A stretch of DNA of 38,195 bases from Phycisphaerales bacterium. Its GTDB lineage: Bacteria > Planctomycetota > Phycisphaerae > UBA1845 > Fen-1342. Position numbers and translations under genes: made by a program. Below the pieces are notes generated by a model, which had not been told where the DNA came from, did not search any database, and saw only the letters and a list, made by a program, of their open reading frames with translations. The stretch is from the NCBI GenBank assembly GCA_016795025.1, contig JAEUIR010000015.1, positions 1-38,195 on the forward strand. The letters are read 5' to 3'. Shown here piece by piece: positions 7,683 through 15,426 of the stretch. The stretch's first letter is position 1. Each line of letters opens with the position of its first letter.

Positions 7683-8912
7683 GCCGCCGCCGCGCCGCGC
7701 GGCCGCTTCGTCGTGATGCCCAATCGTGCGTTTCTCGATCCAGTGGGCCTGCAATTCCGCGAGAGCCGCGCGCGGCTCCAGCGGCCGCAGCCCGTTGGCG
7801 TCGCCCCACAATCGCAGACGCCGCAATGTTTCGATCGCGTCGAGCACGTCGAAATCGACTTCGACTTTGAAATGCGCTCGCAGATAATTCTCGACATCAC
7901 CGCGCAGTTCCTCCGCGCTGCGCATTTTGAGCCGACCGGACGCGCAAAACGCATACGCGAGCAGCGCCTCTTTGACTTCTTCCTGCGCCACCATCGCCAA
8001 AAGCTTATGAATGACGCCTACGTTGTTGTCGAGGTTTTGGTAGTAGAGTCGCCGCGTCAGCATCCAGTTGCGCCGCGTCTTGGCGTTGCGAAAACCGCGA
8101 AATGCCCGCCAGGCGATCACAGCGCTGCCCACCAGCACCACCCACGCCAGATTGCTCCAGTACGCCACTGCTTTGATCGCCGCCATGATTTTGCTGAACG
8201 TCGACCCGACGACGCCCACGCCGCCGCCGGCCACCATCAGGCGATCCCAAATGGTCATGCGCACTTCGGCGTGCGGCAGCAGCGCGTCCACCTCGTCCGT
8301 CGGAATCTCCTTGAATACCTTGAGATAAACGTACGGATCGTTCGGAAAGCGAAACACCAGCGCCAACCGGCGATGAACCGGCACACGTTGTCCGTCGGTC
8401 TCTTCCGCGCCCCGCCAGTTGCGCCGCTTTCGGGGCACGTCGCCGCGCCCTCGCACCCAGACGGAAATGTGCCTTACGCGATCGGGGTGCAGCCGCACGC
8501 GCAGCTTTTCAGAGCGCGGCGCGCGACAGGCCTCCTCGATTTGCGCCCCGCTCAATTGGACAAAATTCGTTTTCTCAAGCAAGTATTCGATGCGAGAAAT
8601 GAACTCGCAGCACGAAGCTTCCGTCCGTCGTTGCGTATCGGCCGGGTCGATGATCGTTTCGGCGTCCGGGTTGAACGGCACATAGCGATGCACCAGCTCG
8701 CGGTCGAACGCGACGGCTTCCTGCTGAATGACATCCGTGATGGCGTCGCATAGCGCCGGCAGCGCTGCCGCGACGTCGCCGAACGCCGCGGCGTCGCGCG
8801 ACAGATACTCGGCCAGATCCTTTGAGCGAAGCGGAACAAAATGATCGTCCGGCCGATGGATCGGAATCGCGGCCATCGGGTCGCGGCCGATTGTCCGATC
8901 GCGCCCGTTCAT
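7653..8912 (-). CDS. DUF3754 (TMEM143-like) membrane protein
   Basis: The 419-residue product resembles DUF3754/TMEM143 proteins: a soluble N-terminal half, a strand such as LALVFRFPNDPYVYLKVFKE, the family motif IPTDEVDALLPHAEVRMTIWDRL, then two central hydrophobic segments (about residues 260-310, GGGVGVVGSTFSKIM… and LAWVVLVGSAVIAWRAF), and a helical C-terminal domain. The family's function is unknown; members occur in bacteria, plants and mitochondria. ATG 8912 overlaps the stop of the upstream hydrolase (ATGA, 8909-8912). This makes a translationally coupled pair. A later ATG at 8876 (MAAIPIHRPDDHFVPLR) is possible. Confidence 0.8.
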   Translation of the reverse strand: MNGRDRTIGRDPMAAIPIHRPDDHFVPLRSKDLAEYLSRDAAAFGDVAAALPALCDAITDVIQQEAVAFDRELVHRYVPFNPDAETIIDPADTQRRTEASCCEFISRIEYLLEKTNFVQLSGAQIEEACRAPRSEKLRVRLHPDRVRHISVWVRGRGDVPRKRRNWRGAEETDGQRVPVHRRLALVFRFPNDPYVYLKVFKEIPTDEVDALLPHAEVRMTIWDRLMVAGGGVGVVGSTFSKIMAAIKAVAYWSNLAWVVLVGSAVIAWRAFRGFRNAKTRRNWMLTRRLYYQNLDNNVGVIHKLLAMVAQEEVKEALLAYAFCASGRLKMRSAEELRGDVENYLRAHFKVEVDFDVLDAIETLRRLRLWGDANGLRPLEPRAALAELQAHWIEKRTIGHHDEAAARRGGGSAPRDAQQR

Positions 8913-9769
8913 CGCGATGCACCGCCGACCAGATCGAGGAAACTGTTGATGCGCCGCATGGTTTCGTCCGGAAGATCGATCACGGCCTCGCCATGATTCA
9001 CGCTGGGCGCTTCCCAATAGACCTTTGGCTCTTTTGCCCCGTCGAACAGCTCGCGCCCCAGCTCCGGAAAGCAGATGCGGTCGCTGCCGGATGTAATCAC
9101 CATCACCGGCCGCGGCGCGACGCGCGCGATGTAGTCGATGGGGTCGAACCCGCGCGAGACGAGGAGGTGTGAGAGATTCGCGGCGATCCACTGCGCGCCG
9201 AAAAGCTGCTGCGCGTGACGCGCGGCAATGCGGCGATAGCTGCTGAATGTCGAATCCAGAATCAGCGCCGCGGGTTCCGGCCGCTCAGCCGCCACAACCG
9301 TCGCAATCGCTCCGCCTAACGAATGGCCATAAAGAAACACGCGCGAGCGATCGACTTCGGGGCGTTGAAGCACGAAATCCAGCGCAGCGTGCCCGTCAGA
9401 AATCGTCCCGGCGCGAGTCGGCGAGCCTTGCGACTTTCCGTAGCCGCGGTAATCGAAGATCAACAGGTTATAGCCGGCGCCGGGCATCCAGACGGAGAAC
9501 GCGATGTGATTGGTCAGGTTCTCCGCATTGCCGTGATAGTGAATGATCGTTCCGCGCGGCCTACCGACGGCCGGGGCCCACCAGCCGTGCAGCGTGACGC
9601 CGTCGCGCGTTTTGAATTGCACTTCTTCGCAGGCCAGTTGCAGCTCGTCGGGCGTGGCCCACACACGCCGCGTCGGGTGATAGAAGAAGCTATCCAACCC
9701 GGTCATAAGACCCCAAATGATGAACGCGACGAATAGCGCGCGGACGATCCATTTGAACCGGAACCACAT
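8909..9769 (-). CDS. Membrane-anchored alpha/beta hydrolase (YfhR/ABHD13-17 type)
   Basis: The 286-residue product begins with a signal anchor (MWFRFKWIVRALFVAFIIWG). The hydrolase follows: cap-like LHGWWAPA, oxyanion region IIHYHGNAENL, FDYRGYGKSQG, nucleophile elbow GHSLGG, the acid in SGSDRICFP and the histidine in VNHGEA. This is the layout of YfhR/ABHD17-like serine hydrolases. ATG 9769 was chosen because AAGGA sits seven bases upstream; the frame also allows ATG 9850 with a poorer site, adding a charged N-terminal stretch. The stop overlaps the DUF3754 start. Natural substrate is unknown; esters or thioesters are likely for this family. Confidence 0.88.
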   Translation of the reverse strand: MWFRFKWIVRALFVAFIIWGLMTGLDSFFYHPTRRVWATPDELQLACEEVQFKTRDGVTLHGWWAPAVGRPRGTIIHYHGNAENLTNHIAFSVWMPGAGYNLLIFDYRGYGKSQGSPTRAGTISDGHAALDFVLQRPEVDRSRVFLYGHSLGGAIATVVAAERPEPAALILDSTFSSYRRIAARHAQQLFGAQWIAANLSHLLVSRGFDPIDYIARVAPRPVMVITSGSDRICFPELGRELFDGAKEPKVYWEAPSVNHGEAVIDLPDETMRRINSFLDLVGGASR

Positions 9770-9891
9770 GCGCGAGTCCTTGCGGCGCGGCTTGCCTGGC
9801 GATTCCGCGGCCTTTTCGGATTGATCCGCGCGGGGCGATCCGGTGTCCATGCTACGCTCGCGACTCCACCATCCAGCGCGGCTCGGTGCGG

Positions 9892-11100
9892 CTATCCCGA
9901 GTAAAACCCCGCGAACGCCGCGACGACCGAGTCGAGCTGCGCATCGGTTAATTCCGGGTACATCGGCAGCGCCAGCACCTCGTCCGCGGCCCGCTCGGCA
10001 TGTGGCATCGCGCCGGCTTTGTATCCAAGCTCTGTGTAACAATCCTGCAAGTGCAGCGGCAAGGGGTAATAGATTCCCCATCCGACGCCGCGCGCGGTGA
10101 GGTGCTTGCAAAGATCGTCCCGCCGCGCGACGCGCACTACAAATTGATGATACGTGTGCATGCCGTGCTTCTCCGCAGGCAGGCCGACGTGCTTGGGCGC
10201 AAGGCCGGCCGCCTCGAAGCGGATTCGATAGCTCGCGGCGATCTCGCGGCGCCGCTGCGTCCACGCGTCGAGATGGCGTAGCTTGATTGTCAAAATGGCC
10301 GCTTGCAGCGCATCCAGCCGGAAGTTGCCGCCGATCAGACGATGGTAATAGCGGGGATTTTCACCGTGCGTGCGAAGCAGCTTCGACGTCTCAAACAGTG
10401 GCGTGTCATTCACCAGCAACGCACCAGCGTCTCCCATCGCGCCCAGATTCTTGGTTGGATAGAAACTCAGCGAACCGAACTCGCCGAATTGGCCGGCCAT
10501 CTTGCCGTCGGTCCCGGCCTCGCGCGCCCCGATCGCCTGGCACGCGTCTTCGATTACCGGAATCCCGCGCTTGCGCGCGATTTCCATCAACGGCCGCATG
10601 TCCGCAAGCTGGCCGTATAGATGCACCGGCACAATCGCTTTGGTTCGCGGCGTGATGAGCGATTCCATGTGGCGAACGTCGATGTTGTAAGTCACCGGAT
10701 CGATATCGCAGAACACGGGTTTTGCGCCGACGCGCGAAACGGTGCCGGCGGTGCCGAAGAATGTGAACGTCGGCACGATGACTTCGTCACCCGGACCAAG
10801 GCGCAACGCCATCATGGCGAGCAGCAGTGCATCTGTCCCCGACGACACGCCCAGCGCGTGCTTCGCGCCGGTGTAGCGTTGCAACGCGTCTTCGAACGCC
10901 GCGACTTTCGGCCCCATGATGTAGCCGCCGGTTTCGAGGATGCCGCGAATCTCGGGCATCAGCTCGTCGGCCAGCGCTTTCCACACCGCAGGCAGATTCA
11001 GTGGCGGCACGGGAGGGTGCGCCGCGCCGCATTGACCGCCGCCACAGCAACTCGACGCGTTTCCGGCCGAAACCGGCTGGTTTTTGGCTGTTTGTATCAT
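9892..11100 (-). CDS. DegT/DnrJ/EryC1/StrS-family PLP aminotransferase
   Basis: This 402-residue protein is a sugar aminotransferase of the DegT family. Key features are GVSSGTDALLLAMMALRLG (cofactor phosphate site), EVIVPTFTFFGTAGTV, the Asp185 of EDACQAIGA that binds the PLP ring nitrogen, Lys217 in FYPTKNLGAMGD (Schiff base), and the C-terminal GIYYPLPLHLQ. Such enzymes aminate keto-sugar nucleotides used in surface glycans. An unusual N-terminus carries a Cys/Gly cluster (SSCCGGGQCG, residues 17-25) before the conserved PPLNLPAV. It is divergent from the glycosyltransferase gene, which fits a glycan-building role. The frame is open to 11436, but no conserved sequence lies upstream of ATG 11100. 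Confidence 0.92.
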   Translation of the reverse strand: MIQTAKNQPVSAGNASSCCGGGQCGAAHPPVPPLNLPAVWKALADELMPEIRGILETGGYIMGPKVAAFEDALQRYTGAKHALGVSSGTDALLLAMMALRLGPGDEVIVPTFTFFGTAGTVSRVGAKPVFCDIDPVTYNIDVRHMESLITPRTKAIVPVHLYGQLADMRPLMEIARKRGIPVIEDACQAIGAREAGTDGKMAGQFGEFGSLSFYPTKNLGAMGDAGALLVNDTPLFETSKLLRTHGENPRYYHRLIGGNFRLDALQAAILTIKLRHLDAWTQRRREIAASYRIRFEAAGLAPKHVGLPAEKHGMHTYHQFVVRVARRDDLCKHLTARGVGWGIYYPLPLHLQDCYTELGYKAGAMPHAERAADEVLALPMYPELTDAQLDSVVAAFAGFYSG

Positions 11101-11173
11101 CCGCGCAGCATATTCGCGACGACGCGATCGGGCAACGCGGTCACGCGCCCCACCGACGTTACCATATCCGGCA

Positions 11174-12328
11174 ATGCGAATCTGCCACGTCATTACGCGA
11201 CTCATCATCGGCGGCGCGCAGGAAAACACGCTTTTGACCTGTGAGGGATTGCAAGCGGCCGGGCACGACGTCACGCTGATCAGCGGTCCGACCGACGGGC
11301 CGGAGGGCAGCCTCGTCGAGCGTGCGCGGCGCGGCGGATATCGATTCGTCGAATTGCAATCGCTCGTGCGGGCGGTCGATCCGATGCGCGACGCCGCCGC
11401 ATTTTTTGCGTTGAAGCGAGAATTTCGCCGACTCACGCCTGAGATCGTTCACACGCACAGCAGTAAAGCCGGCATCCTCGCTCGCTTCGCGGCGGCCGCG
11501 GCGCGCGTGCCGGTTGTTGTGCACACGATTCACGGGATGAGCTTCAACCGCACGCAATCGGCCGGCACGCGCCGGGTCTATTCCACACTCGAACGCCTGG
11601 CGGCACGACGCACGCAGTGCGTGATCACTGTAGCCGACGCCATGATCGAGCAGACCGTCGCGGCGGGTGTATGCCCGCGCGAAAAAATGTGTACGATCTA
11701 TTCCGGCATGGAGGTCGAGCGCTTCGAGCGCCGGCTCTATGACCGCGCGGCTGTGCGCGGCGCGTGGGGCTTTCCCGAAGATGCCGTCGTCGTCGGCTCG
11801 GTGGCCCGCTTGTTTCGGAACAAGGGCTACGAACAACTAATTCCGATCATGGCCGACGCGGCGGGACGCGAGCCGCGATTGCGGTTTGTCTGGGTTGGCG
11901 ACGGCGCGCAGCGCGGCGAATATGAAGCGCAATTGCGCGGCCTGGGGCTGCTTGATCGCGTGCATTTTGTGGGGCTTGTGCCGCCGGGTGAGATTCCACG
12001 ATTGATGGCGGGCTTCGACATTCTGGCACACGCCTCGCAATGGGAGGGGCTGCCGCGTGCCGTCGTGCAAGCGCTGCTGATGGAAGTCCCGGCCGTCGCG
12101 TTCGCGATCGATGGCACGCCCGAAGTGGTGCTAAGCGGCAAGACAGGCTTCGCGGTGCCGCTGAATGATCGGCGCGCATTCGCTGAGGCGCTGCTTGTAC
12201 TGGCCGGGAGCCGTGAGAACCGCGAGGCGTTCGGATCGGCCGGGCGAAAGCTATGCCTGGAGCGTTTTGATTGGCGGCGGATGGTGAACGAGATTGAAGG
12301 GGCATATCGGCGGTTGCTTCCGGGGTAA
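11174..12328 (+). CDS. GT4-family glycosyltransferase
   Basis: The 384-residue protein has the GT-B layout of family 4. The N-terminus is MRICHVITRLIIGGAQENTL with the GGAQ loop, then EIVHTHSSKAGILARFAA and the second-domain VGSVARLFRNKGYEQLI, VWVGDGAQRGEY and ILAHASQWEGLPRAVVQALL. The usual EX7E pair reads E-x7-Q, a variation seen in some GT4 enzymes. It probably transfers a sugar in surface polysaccharide synthesis. ATG 11174 begins directly with the first strand. The last codons and the TAA stop lie in an interspersed repeat (12322-12346), so the C-terminus may have been set by repeat insertion. Confidence 0.92.
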   Translation: MRICHVITRLIIGGAQENTLLTCEGLQAAGHDVTLISGPTDGPEGSLVERARRGGYRFVELQSLVRAVDPMRDAAAFFALKREFRRLTPEIVHTHSSKAGILARFAAAAARVPVVVHTIHGMSFNRTQSAGTRRVYSTLERLAARRTQCVITVADAMIEQTVAAGVCPREKMCTIYSGMEVERFERRLYDRAAVRGAWGFPEDAVVVGSVARLFRNKGYEQLIPIMADAAGREPRLRFVWVGDGAQRGEYEAQLRGLGLLDRVHFVGLVPPGEIPRLMAGFDILAHASQWEGLPRAVVQALLMEVPAVAFAIDGTPEVVLSGKTGFAVPLNDRRAFAEALLVLAGSRENREAFGSAGRKLCLERFDWRRMVNEIEGAYRRLLPG

Positions 12329-12346
12329 CATCGGCATCTTGCCGGT
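12322..12346 (+). repeat. Interspersed palindromic repeat, family A copy 1
   Basis: GGGGTAACATCGG followed by CATCTTGCCGGT. It matches the neighbouring copy at 12351-12376 except for two or three bases and contains the stop codon TAA of the glycosyltransferase gene (12326-12328). Confidence 0.75.
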
Positions 12347-12350
12347 TTTC

Positions 12351-12376
12351 CGGGGTAGCACCGGCATCTTGCCGGT
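12351..12376 (+). repeat. Interspersed palindromic repeat, family A copy 2
   Basis: CGGGGTAGCACCGG followed by CATCTTGCCGGT, with the short palindrome ACCGGCATCTTGCCGGT. It is a direct repeat of copy 1, offset by 29 bases, and the reverse complement of the copy at 27458-27482 with one mismatch in the core. Confidence 0.75.
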
Positions 12377-12520
12377 CGTTCTTGACCGATCAGAGCGGCG
12401 ACCGTGATGGAACGAACTTCGAGAGTGGCCAGTTTTGATTGCCCGTCTCAAACTCACTTGACGGCCGCCGTCCATCCAGCAGAATTGCCGCGTTTGCAGT
12501 CGAGCAGGAGTGCTCTGTCA

Positions 12521-13447
12521 ATGACAAACCGCTATCCGTGGCCCCCGAAAGAACAGATTCCAAATGCCGTAATCGGCGTTCTGGGCGAGGCGGTTGGCGG
12601 CATCTACTCGCACACGAAGATTAACTCGCTCTTCATGGAATGCGCTTTTCCAGGCGACCCCCCTGGCGGCAACTGCGTCGAAAAGTGCCGCGCGTGGATG
12701 CGCACGGCCAACATGGACGAAAACCGCCGTCCATTGGAAGCGCTGGGTGAGCTTCTCGGCGGGTTCCTTGCTCGAATGCCGCCCGATACTGATGACCGCC
12801 AATCGATGTGGGACAGAATCCACAAGGCACTCACGCGTTCGGGGCTTCAGTTCGACGGTCAACAGGCCGTCCAGCACCTCACTGCTGACGCGCTCGGCGA
12901 AGACGCCTTCGCATCGAACGCAGCACCGTCGCAAGCAACACGGGATGACAGCCTCAAGCAAGGACCGTCTCGATCGAAGGAACCGTTTATCGAAAGAGGT
13001 CCAACTGTGGCGCGCACTAAGGCTCGAATATTCATCGGACACGGCCGGTCACAAACTTGGAGGGATCTAAAGGACTTCGTCACAGAGCGACTTCATCTCG
13101 ATTATGAGGAGTTCAATCGCGAGGCAACGGCCGGTTTATCGACGAAAGAGCGTCTGATTCAAATGCTCGAACGGTGCGAGTTCGCGTTCCTCTTGATGAC
13201 GGCAGACAATCAGCACGCCGATGGTACAAGGCATGCTCGCGAGAATGTCATCCACGAAGTCGGTCTTTTCCAGGGACGTTACGGCTTTGAGCGCGCCATA
13301 GTTCTCTTGGAAGACGGCTGTCAGGAGTTCTCCAATATCGCTGGCCTCTGTCAGATTCGTTACCCTGCGGGGAATCTGGAAAACAAATTTGAAGAGATTA
13401 GGCGAGTTCTAGAGCGCGAGGGTCTGCTCCCGCGGCCCGGTACGTAA
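12521..13447 (+). CDS. TIR-like (CAP12/PF10137-type) nucleotide-binding effector with N-terminal sensor domain
   Basis: The C-terminal half (about residues 160-305) matches the TIR-like nucleotide-binding domain used as NAD-degrading effector in anti-phage systems. It shows ARIFIGHGRSQTWRDLKDF, STKERLIQMLERCEFAFLLM, HARENVIHEVGLFQGRYGFE with the likely catalytic Glu, and AIVLLEDG. The N-terminal 130 residues (VIGVLGEAVGGIYSHTKINS, LFMEC…RRPLEALGELLGGF) look like a small helical effector-associated/AbiJ-like domain; this identity is tentative. ATG 12521 has AGGAG ten bases upstream; the longer frame to 12404 runs through repeat-adjacent DNA. Base composition appears less GC-rich than its neighbours, in line with transfer. 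A broken restriction gene starts 2 bp downstream, marking a decayed defence locus. Confidence 0.82.
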   Translation: MTNRYPWPPKEQIPNAVIGVLGEAVGGIYSHTKINSLFMECAFPGDPPGGNCVEKCRAWMRTANMDENRRPLEALGELLGGFLARMPPDTDDRQSMWDRIHKALTRSGLQFDGQQAVQHLTADALGEDAFASNAAPSQATRDDSLKQGPSRSKEPFIERGPTVARTKARIFIGHGRSQTWRDLKDFVTERLHLDYEEFNREATAGLSTKERLIQMLERCEFAFLLMTADNQHADGTRHARENVIHEVGLFQGRYGFERAIVLLEDGCQEFSNIAGLCQIRYPAGNLENKFEEIRRVLEREGLLPRPGT

Positions 13448-13449
13448 TC

Positions 13450-14019
13450 ATGCCGGCCAGTAACTTGCTGGAACGCGCCGAGGGCCAGGACGACCTCATC
13501 ACCGTCAACCAGCTCCGTGAGGACGTGGCCCGCTGGCGCGAGAGCCAGTACGAGGGCGTCACGCCGATTACGCGCGAGCTGCTGCGCTTCTGGGCGTCGC
13601 CGGAGTGGCGGCGAGGTACGAGAAGGGATTCATGTACCAGCGATTGGCGGCGACGTGGTCGAGACGGTCATCTACCTGGCCGAAATCCTGCGCAGCGGCA
13701 AGCGGCCGCGGTTCAAGACGCACGGACCTGGCGAAGCTGGTGGTGCGTGAATCCTTTCTCGCACCCCGCTCGCGCGGGATCGGAATCCCGCCGGAGTGCG
13801 CGCGAGATTGGAATCACGCACGAGCGTTGGACCGGCCGGCCCAATCCCGACCTGCTGCCGTTGACGCGCTTCCGCTGCATGATGGCGACCGGCTCGGGCA
13901 AGATCGTTGTCATGGCGATGCTCATCTCCTGGCGTGCTGCAACCGTCGGCCGAGACAGGTTCGAAAAGAGCGTGGCCTGGGCAGGTCGGACGTTAAGGGC
14001 GGGTGGGATTCACGCATAA
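13450..14019 (+). pseudogene. Decayed restriction endonuclease/helicase subunit (type III Res-like)
   Basis: Three reading frames each carry parts of one protein. Frame 1 begins NQLREDVARWRESQYEGVTP, ITRELLRFWASPE. Frame 3 then holds RYEKGFMYQR, frame 2 continues VVETVIYLAEILRSGKRPRF, and frame 1 resumes at LLPLTRFRCMMATGSGKIVV, MAMLISW, which is the Walker A region. In intact relatives the motif reads GSGKT; here Thr is Ile. At least three frameshifts and loss of everything after motif I (a full protein would be many hundreds of residues longer) make this a pseudogene. It lies 2 bp after the TIR-like gene, so both once probably formed one defence operon. Confidence 0.75.
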
Positions 14020-14165
14020 GCGATCGTTTCAGAGCGGCCCCGCCCACGCCTCCAGCGGCCGCACGTTCGTGACGGCGGATGCGGCACTTCGAACCATCAA
14101 TGCATTGATTACGAACAAAATGCGACACAGGCAGCTTGCGGCGGCGTGCACGTTACGCAGGACAC
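14020..14165. other. Gap between restriction pseudogene and ncRNA terminator
   Basis: No gene is recognised. It may contain further unrecognisable debris of the restriction gene (short frames such as FVTADAALRTINALITNKM). Confidence 0.3.
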
Positions 14166-14209
14166 AAAAAAAATTCGGCCTTCCCCGAGGAAGCAGCTCG
14201 GGGAAGGCC
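14166..14209 (-). terminator. Intrinsic terminator of the GGAGG-loop RNA
   Basis: A perfect 13-bp stem (GGCCTTCCCCGAG at 14177-14189 against 14197-14209) with a seven-base loop is followed on the minus strand by GAA and eight Ts. On the plus strand no T-run follows, so the polarity is clear. Confidence 0.85.
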
Positions 14210-14530
14210 AAACTCACTAGAAGGGAGCACACAATCGCGTTACGAGAAAGGCGGTTGGAAGCTTCCGCACGATCTCGGTTCAATTGTCAAAAAACAGTTA
14301 CGGCCCATGCGTGAGCACTGCGGCAGGTTAGACGCCGATCCGAAAATCGGCGTTACTTACCCTGCGATCACCGGAGTCTGCGTTGTGCGTCTCCTCCACG
14401 ATCCGCACTCGCATCAACCGGCACCCGGCGACGGACTTTCCTCCTCCTCCGTCCGCCGGAAAAGCTCACGCTTCTTTCCGTCCGACCGGCGTGATCCTCC
14501 AACCGCCGCCGATCGAATTCCCTCCAACCG
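14166..14530 (-). ncRNA. Candidate regulatory RNA with repeated GGAGG hairpin loops
   Basis: A complete transcription unit of about 365 nt is visible on the minus strand: an extended -10 promoter upstream and an intrinsic terminator at the 3' end, with no convincing protein in between. Its 5' half folds locally into hairpins that each show GGAGG in the loop. These are GCCGCTCG/CGATCGGC at 14508-14535, CGGCG/CGCCG at 14487-14508, CCGGCGgACGGA/TCCGTCGCCGG at 14425-14459 and GTGCG/CGCAC at 14385-14408. A GGA-free 8-bp hairpin follows (ACGCCGAT/ATCGGCGT, about 14332-14355). I count 16 GGA triplets in all. This is the design of CsrB/RsmZ RNAs that sequester CsrA, but the assignment is inference. 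A 28-codon frame (ATG 14414 to TAA 14328) exists inside but has no well-placed ribosome binding site. Confidence 0.65.
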
Positions 14531-14536
14531 AGCGGC

Positions 14537-14566
14537 ATAATAGCACGCGCACGGCAGCGGGGTCAA
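14537..14566 (-). promoter_or_regulatory. Sigma70-type extended -10 promoter for the GGAGG-loop RNA
   Basis: On the minus strand TTGACC (14561-14566), an 18-base spacer ending in TGC, and TATTAT (14537-14542) make a strong promoter with an extended -10. The start of transcription should be near 14530. Confidence 0.7.
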
Positions 14567-14764
14567 GAAAAATCTTCGCGCTTGACTCAGTTTTTTACAC
14601 GCGGCGAAATAAGAAGCGGATTGGTCAATAATATCGCTTCAAGTATGGCAATAGAAGCGAAATGGCGAAACTGCGCGATCTGGAGCGGGTACCGATCTTA
14701 GCGAGAATTCGCCGGTTTTCGGACTGAGAACAAGAGAATCAAAATGAAACGGGCGAACGAGAAG

Positions 14765-14998
14765 TTACTTCTGGCGATACACGATCCGGCCACGCTTCAA
14801 ATCGTAGGGCGAAACTTCAACTGTTACCCGATCGCCGGGCAGGATGCGGATGAAGTTCTTTCGCATTTTGCCTGAAACAACGGCCAGAACTTCCTGTTTC
14901 ACCGAGCCCATTTCGGTCTCAATGAGAAACATTGCGTTCGGAAGTGCTTTAATGACAGAGCCTTCGAGCTGAATCGCGTTTTCGTTCTTCGTGGACAA
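14765..14998 (-). CDS. infA: Translation initiation factor IF-1
   Basis: The 77-residue product is IF-1, an OB-fold protein that binds the 30S A site during initiation. It shows [37 protein letters not shown] and [15 protein letters not shown], all family hallmarks. No ATG lies before the conserved core. The best start is a TTG at 14998, with GGAG seven bases upstream. This gives [10 protein letters not shown] as N-terminus, a few residues longer than typical. A sigma70-like promoter lies about 160 bases upstream. The GGAGG-loop RNA follows downstream but has its own promoter. Confidence 0.95.
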   Translation of the reverse strand: MSTKNENAIQLEGSVIKALPNAMFLIETEMGSVKQEVLAVVSGKMRKNFIRILPGDRVTVEVSPYDLKRGRIVYRQK

Positions 14999-15426
14999 TC
15001 AATACTCCATTCGTCTGGTTTCGGCGCACGCCTTATCGGGACGATTCATCGCTCGGCTTGAGTCTCGGCCGACGGGCCAATTCCAAGCCTCCGCGCGTCC
15101 AAATTGCCAAAGCGATGCCAACGCCCAGGCCGGAACGCTTAAAAACCGCCCCAGTGCTGTAAATCCTAATCGCGGCACACGTAGCGGTCAATGAAAATCG
15201 TCTGGCCCGAGCCATGCCCGGTGTGGCCACGAATTTTGGCCGATTCGTGCGCGGTGCCGCTGTTGCACGGTTGCAAAACTGTTTCGATTTTGATTCAATG
15301 AATTCGGTTTTTGTGCGTTCGCGAATTGGGTTCGAGCTTGCCGGTCGGGTTTGTCCGGCGCGCCGTTTGAAGCGACGGCGTCGAGTCGAGTCTGGTGCGT
15401 GGACGTTCTGGGAAGGGAGCGACATC
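14999..15426. other. Gene-less divergent region between infA and the PEP-CTERM gene
   Basis: It contains the infA promoter and the unassigned promoter of the PEP-CTERM gene. The plus strand is AT-richer around 15265-15310 (TTGCAA, 17 bases, TTCAAT), which could be a weak promoter. No gene or RNA was recognised. Confidence 0.4.
15163..15191 (-). promoter_or_regulatory. Probable infA promoter
   Basis: On the minus strand TTGACC (15186-15191), a 17-base spacer and TAGGAT (15163-15168). It would leave an infA leader of about 160 nt. Confidence 0.5.

Noticed and set aside
14328-14414. A 28-codon ORF inside the ncRNA
   Set aside because: No well-placed ribosome binding site, overlaps two stable hairpins, and the peptide has no recognisable features.
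14166-14530. RNase P RNA, because of GGAGGAAAGTCCG on the minus strand
   Set aside because: The stretch resembles the P4 signature, but the other conserved blocks (ACCGCC after AGAGCAA, GGTAAGGGTGAAA, the ACAGAA near the 3' end) are absent and the hairpins fit better as independent stems.
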